This document shows positions 62,686-64,000 of a stretch of 64,000 bases of DNA, in pieces. The position numbers were made by a program, and so were the translations under genes. Numbering within the stretch: position 1 is the stretch's first letter; every line of letters begins with the position of its first letter. Source of the DNA: Streptomyces sp. DSM 110735 (GTDB lineage Bacteria > Actinomycetota > Actinomycetes > Streptomycetales > Streptomycetaceae); assembly GCF_016482685.1 (NCBI RefSeq), contig NZ_JACYHF010000030.1, positions 1 through 64,000 on the forward strand, written 5' to 3'. Below the pieces are notes generated by a model. That model was not told the origin of the DNA. It searched no databases and worked only from the letters and a program-made list of their open reading frames with translations.

Positions 62686-62870
62686 CCACCGCACCTGTCG
62701 AACTGCTCACCGTGCCGGAGGTCATGGCGCGGCTGAAGCTCGGTCGCAGCAAGGTCTACGACCTGATCCGCTCCAAGCGGCTCGTGTCGTTCACCGAGGG
62801 GCGGTGCCGCCGCATCCCAGAAAGCGCGCTGCGGGAGTACGTGCGGACCCGGCTTGAGGAGGCGTCCTGA
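62682..62870 (+). CDS. xis: Excisionase (Xis), MerR-type helix-turn-helix
   Basis: A 62-aa protein with GTG 62682 overlapping rep. LLTVPEVMARLKLGRSKVYDLIRSKRL is the HTH_17/excisionase helix-turn-helix, followed by RRIPESALREYV. It bends att-site DNA to direct integrase toward excision. Its last base is the first base of int (TGATG), giving a coupled xis-int pair. Confidence 0.92.
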   Translation: MTTAPVELLTVPEVMARLKLGRSKVYDLIRSKRLVSFTEGRCRRIPESALREYVRTRLEEAS

Positions 62871-64000
62871 TGGCCCGGCGCCGCAAGCGCAATCCGAACG
62901 GCGCGGGCACGGTCACCCTGCGGGCCGACGGCCGCTATCAGGCTGCCGTCTACGTCCCGCAGCCGGACGGGACGGTGAAGCGGAAGTTCGCCTACGGCCG
63001 GTCCTTCGAGGAGTGCGACCGGAAGCGCCGCGAGCTGATCGACCGGGCCAACGGAGGCATCCCAACGCCGACTCGGGACATGACGCTGGGTCAGTGGTTC
63101 GACTACTGGCTTGAGGTCATCGTCAAGCCGAACTTGGCGCCGAGCAGCTACGACGCATACGAGTCTCCCGTGCGTCTGCACCTGCGTCCCCGGCTGGGCT
63201 CCAAGGTCATGGTGAAGCTGGGCGTCAAGGAGCTTCGCGGGGTCATGCAGCGCCTCATGGAGGACCAAGGGGCCAAGACCGCCAAGCGGGCTCTCCGCGT
63301 CCTCTCAGCGGCGCTCACGGCCGCCATGGTGGAAGACATCGGGGTCACTCGGAACGTGGCCAAGCTCGTGCATGTGCGGGCAAGTACGGACAGCGGGAAG
63401 AGCTGGGACGCCGTGACGGTGCTCCGGTTCCTGGCTGCCGCGCGCCGGCTGACGCCGTACTACCCGGCGTTCCTGCTGCTGTGCCTCCTGGGCCTGCGTC
63501 GTGCCGAGGTGTGCGGCCTGCGCTGGGAGAACATCGACCTTGAGAACCGGGTCATCTGGGTTGAGCAGCAGCGGCAGCGCACCAGCGCCGGGACCATTGA
63601 CGCGGAGCTGAAGACCGACACCTCAAAGGCCCCTCTCCCGCTGCCCGCGCAGTGCATCGCGCCGTTGCGGTGGACCCGGATGCGCACAGCCATGCTTCAT
63701 GACCGGGCCGAGCGCCTCGGCCGCTTCTGGTTCGATGACCCCGAGGGGCACGTGTTCGTCACCCGGACCGGGCGCCCGCTCCAGACCGCGCATCTCTACC
63801 TCGTGATGCAGCGGATCATCCAGGCTGAGGGTCTGGGCAAGATGAACCCGAAGGGGCTGCGCAAGTCGTGCGGCACCCTCCTGGTCCATCTCCGGGTGCA
63901 CCCCCGGATCGTGAAGACCATCCTGCGACACAGCCGGATTGCCACCACCATGGACATCTACGCCGAGTCCCTCGACCCCGACGTGATCGAGGCCGTGGGC
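62870..64000 (+). CDS. int: Tyrosine site-specific integrase, 3' end beyond window
   Basis: ATG 62870 opens a frame uninterrupted to the window end (377 codons seen; stop not reached). The N-terminal arm-binding (MARRRKRNPNGAGTVTLR, then a beta-rich stretch) and core-binding domains (LGQWFDYWLEVIVKPNLAPS) precede the catalytic domain. Box I Arg is in LLGLRRAEVCGL (near 208). Box II reads NPKGLRKSCGTLL, where Arg is kept but the His of HxxR is Lys. RHSRIATTMDIYAE supplies the second His and the Tyr nucleophile (near 362). It integrates the element at its attB site, usually a tRNA gene, not seen here. Confidence 0.93.
   Translation, partial: MARRRKRNPNGAGTVTLRADGRYQAAVYVPQPDGTVKRKFAYGRSFEECDRKRRELIDRANGGIPTPTRDMTLGQWFDYWLEVIVKPNLAPSSYDAYESPVRLHLRPRLGSKVMVKLGVKELRGVMQRLMEDQGAKTAKRALRVLSAALTAAMVEDIGVTRNVAKLVHVRASTDSGKSWDAVTVLRFLAAARRLTPYYPAFLLLCLLGLRRAEVCGLRWENIDLENRVIWVEQQRQRTSAGTIDAELKTDTSKAPLPLPAQCIAPLRWTRMRTAMLHDRAERLGRFWFDDPEGHVFVTRTGRPLQTAHLYLVMQRIIQAEGLGKMNPKGLRKSCGTLLVHLRVHPRIVKTILRHSRIATTMDIYAESLDPDVIEAVG

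Larger units (their letters stand above)
53787..64000. mobile_element. Actinomycete integrative and conjugative element (AICE, pSAM2-like), right end outside window
   Basis: Integrase, excisionase and RepSA-like initiator at the right, and a TraB/FtsK translocase, Spd spread proteins, an SCO3933-family protein and a KorSA-like GntR repressor to the left, are the standard AICE set. Such elements excise, replicate by rolling circle and move as double-stranded DNA using the single FtsK-type motor. Confident content starts at 55512. The part from 53787 to 55511 is assigned by lower GC, leaderless cargo genes and position. The attachment sites are not seen; attP normally lies beside int, here beyond 64000. 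Confidence 0.85.

Overview
The window is very GC-rich, with strong third-position GC bias, many GTG/TTG starts and several leaderless-looking genes. Gene content and order match a Streptomyces chromosome: pkaB/pkaA, ohr/ohrR, NAD-glutamate dehydrogenase, secA, hpf, comF and lpqB-mtrB-mtrA all resemble the S. coelicolor SCO2973-SCO3013 neighbourhood. That comparison is from memory, not a search. About 53.3 kb is core chromosome and about 10 kb at the right is an integrative element that runs off the window.

Layout. 1-840: about 15 degenerate copies of a 57-60 bp tandem repeat, not protein coding. 0.9-7.7 kb: two membrane-anchored Ser/Thr kinases divergent from an FHA + FtsK-type ATPase, with nested inverted repeats between them. 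7.9-11.6 kb: a carbohydrate ABC importer (binding lipoprotein and two permeases) behind a palindrome-rich promoter. 11.7-31.0 kb: a surface-glycopolymer locus holding four bifunctional GT2-glycosyltransferase/CDP-glycerol-type glycerophosphotransferases, two stand-alone GT2 enzymes, two polyprenol-dependent GT-C-like membrane proteins and a TagGH/Wzm-Wzt-like ABC exporter with a TetR regulator. The ohr/ohrR peroxide-defence pair with its operator lies inside this block. 31.1-53.3 kb: conserved housekeeping genes, namely a membrane protein, a 180-kDa-class NAD-GDH, a HAD hydrolase, a DUF6912-like protein, an Rv3235-like protein, SecA, a GNAT acetyltransferase, a YcaQ/AlkX-like glycosylase, a NarL-type regulator, HPF, ComF and LpqB-MtrB-MtrA.

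53.8-64.0 kb: an actinomycete integrative and conjugative element (AICE) of pSAM2 type, truncated by the window end. Left to right it has small cargo genes, a non-coding region with a 138-nt imperfect hairpin, a NERD-domain protein, a KorSA-like GntR repressor with an operator array, an SCO3933-family protein, a TraB/FtsK-type DNA translocase, a DUF2637 protein and Spd spread proteins, three tiny Cys-rich proteins, a C5-methyltransferase-like protein, a RepSA-like HUH initiator, Xis and a tyrosine integrase. The transfer genes and the rep-xis-int block are tightly coupled (ATGA/GTGA overlaps). The repressor faces away from the transfer operon across the operator array, which suggests it controls transfer and replication.

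Most unusual items: the 58-bp repeat array; the large hairpin in the AICE; the apparently degenerate transferase paralogue at 11750-13927 and the degenerate GT2 half at 27148; the minisatellite-coded insert in ComF; the small methyltransferase coupled to rep; and the nested inverted repeats between pkaA and the FHA-FtsK gene.
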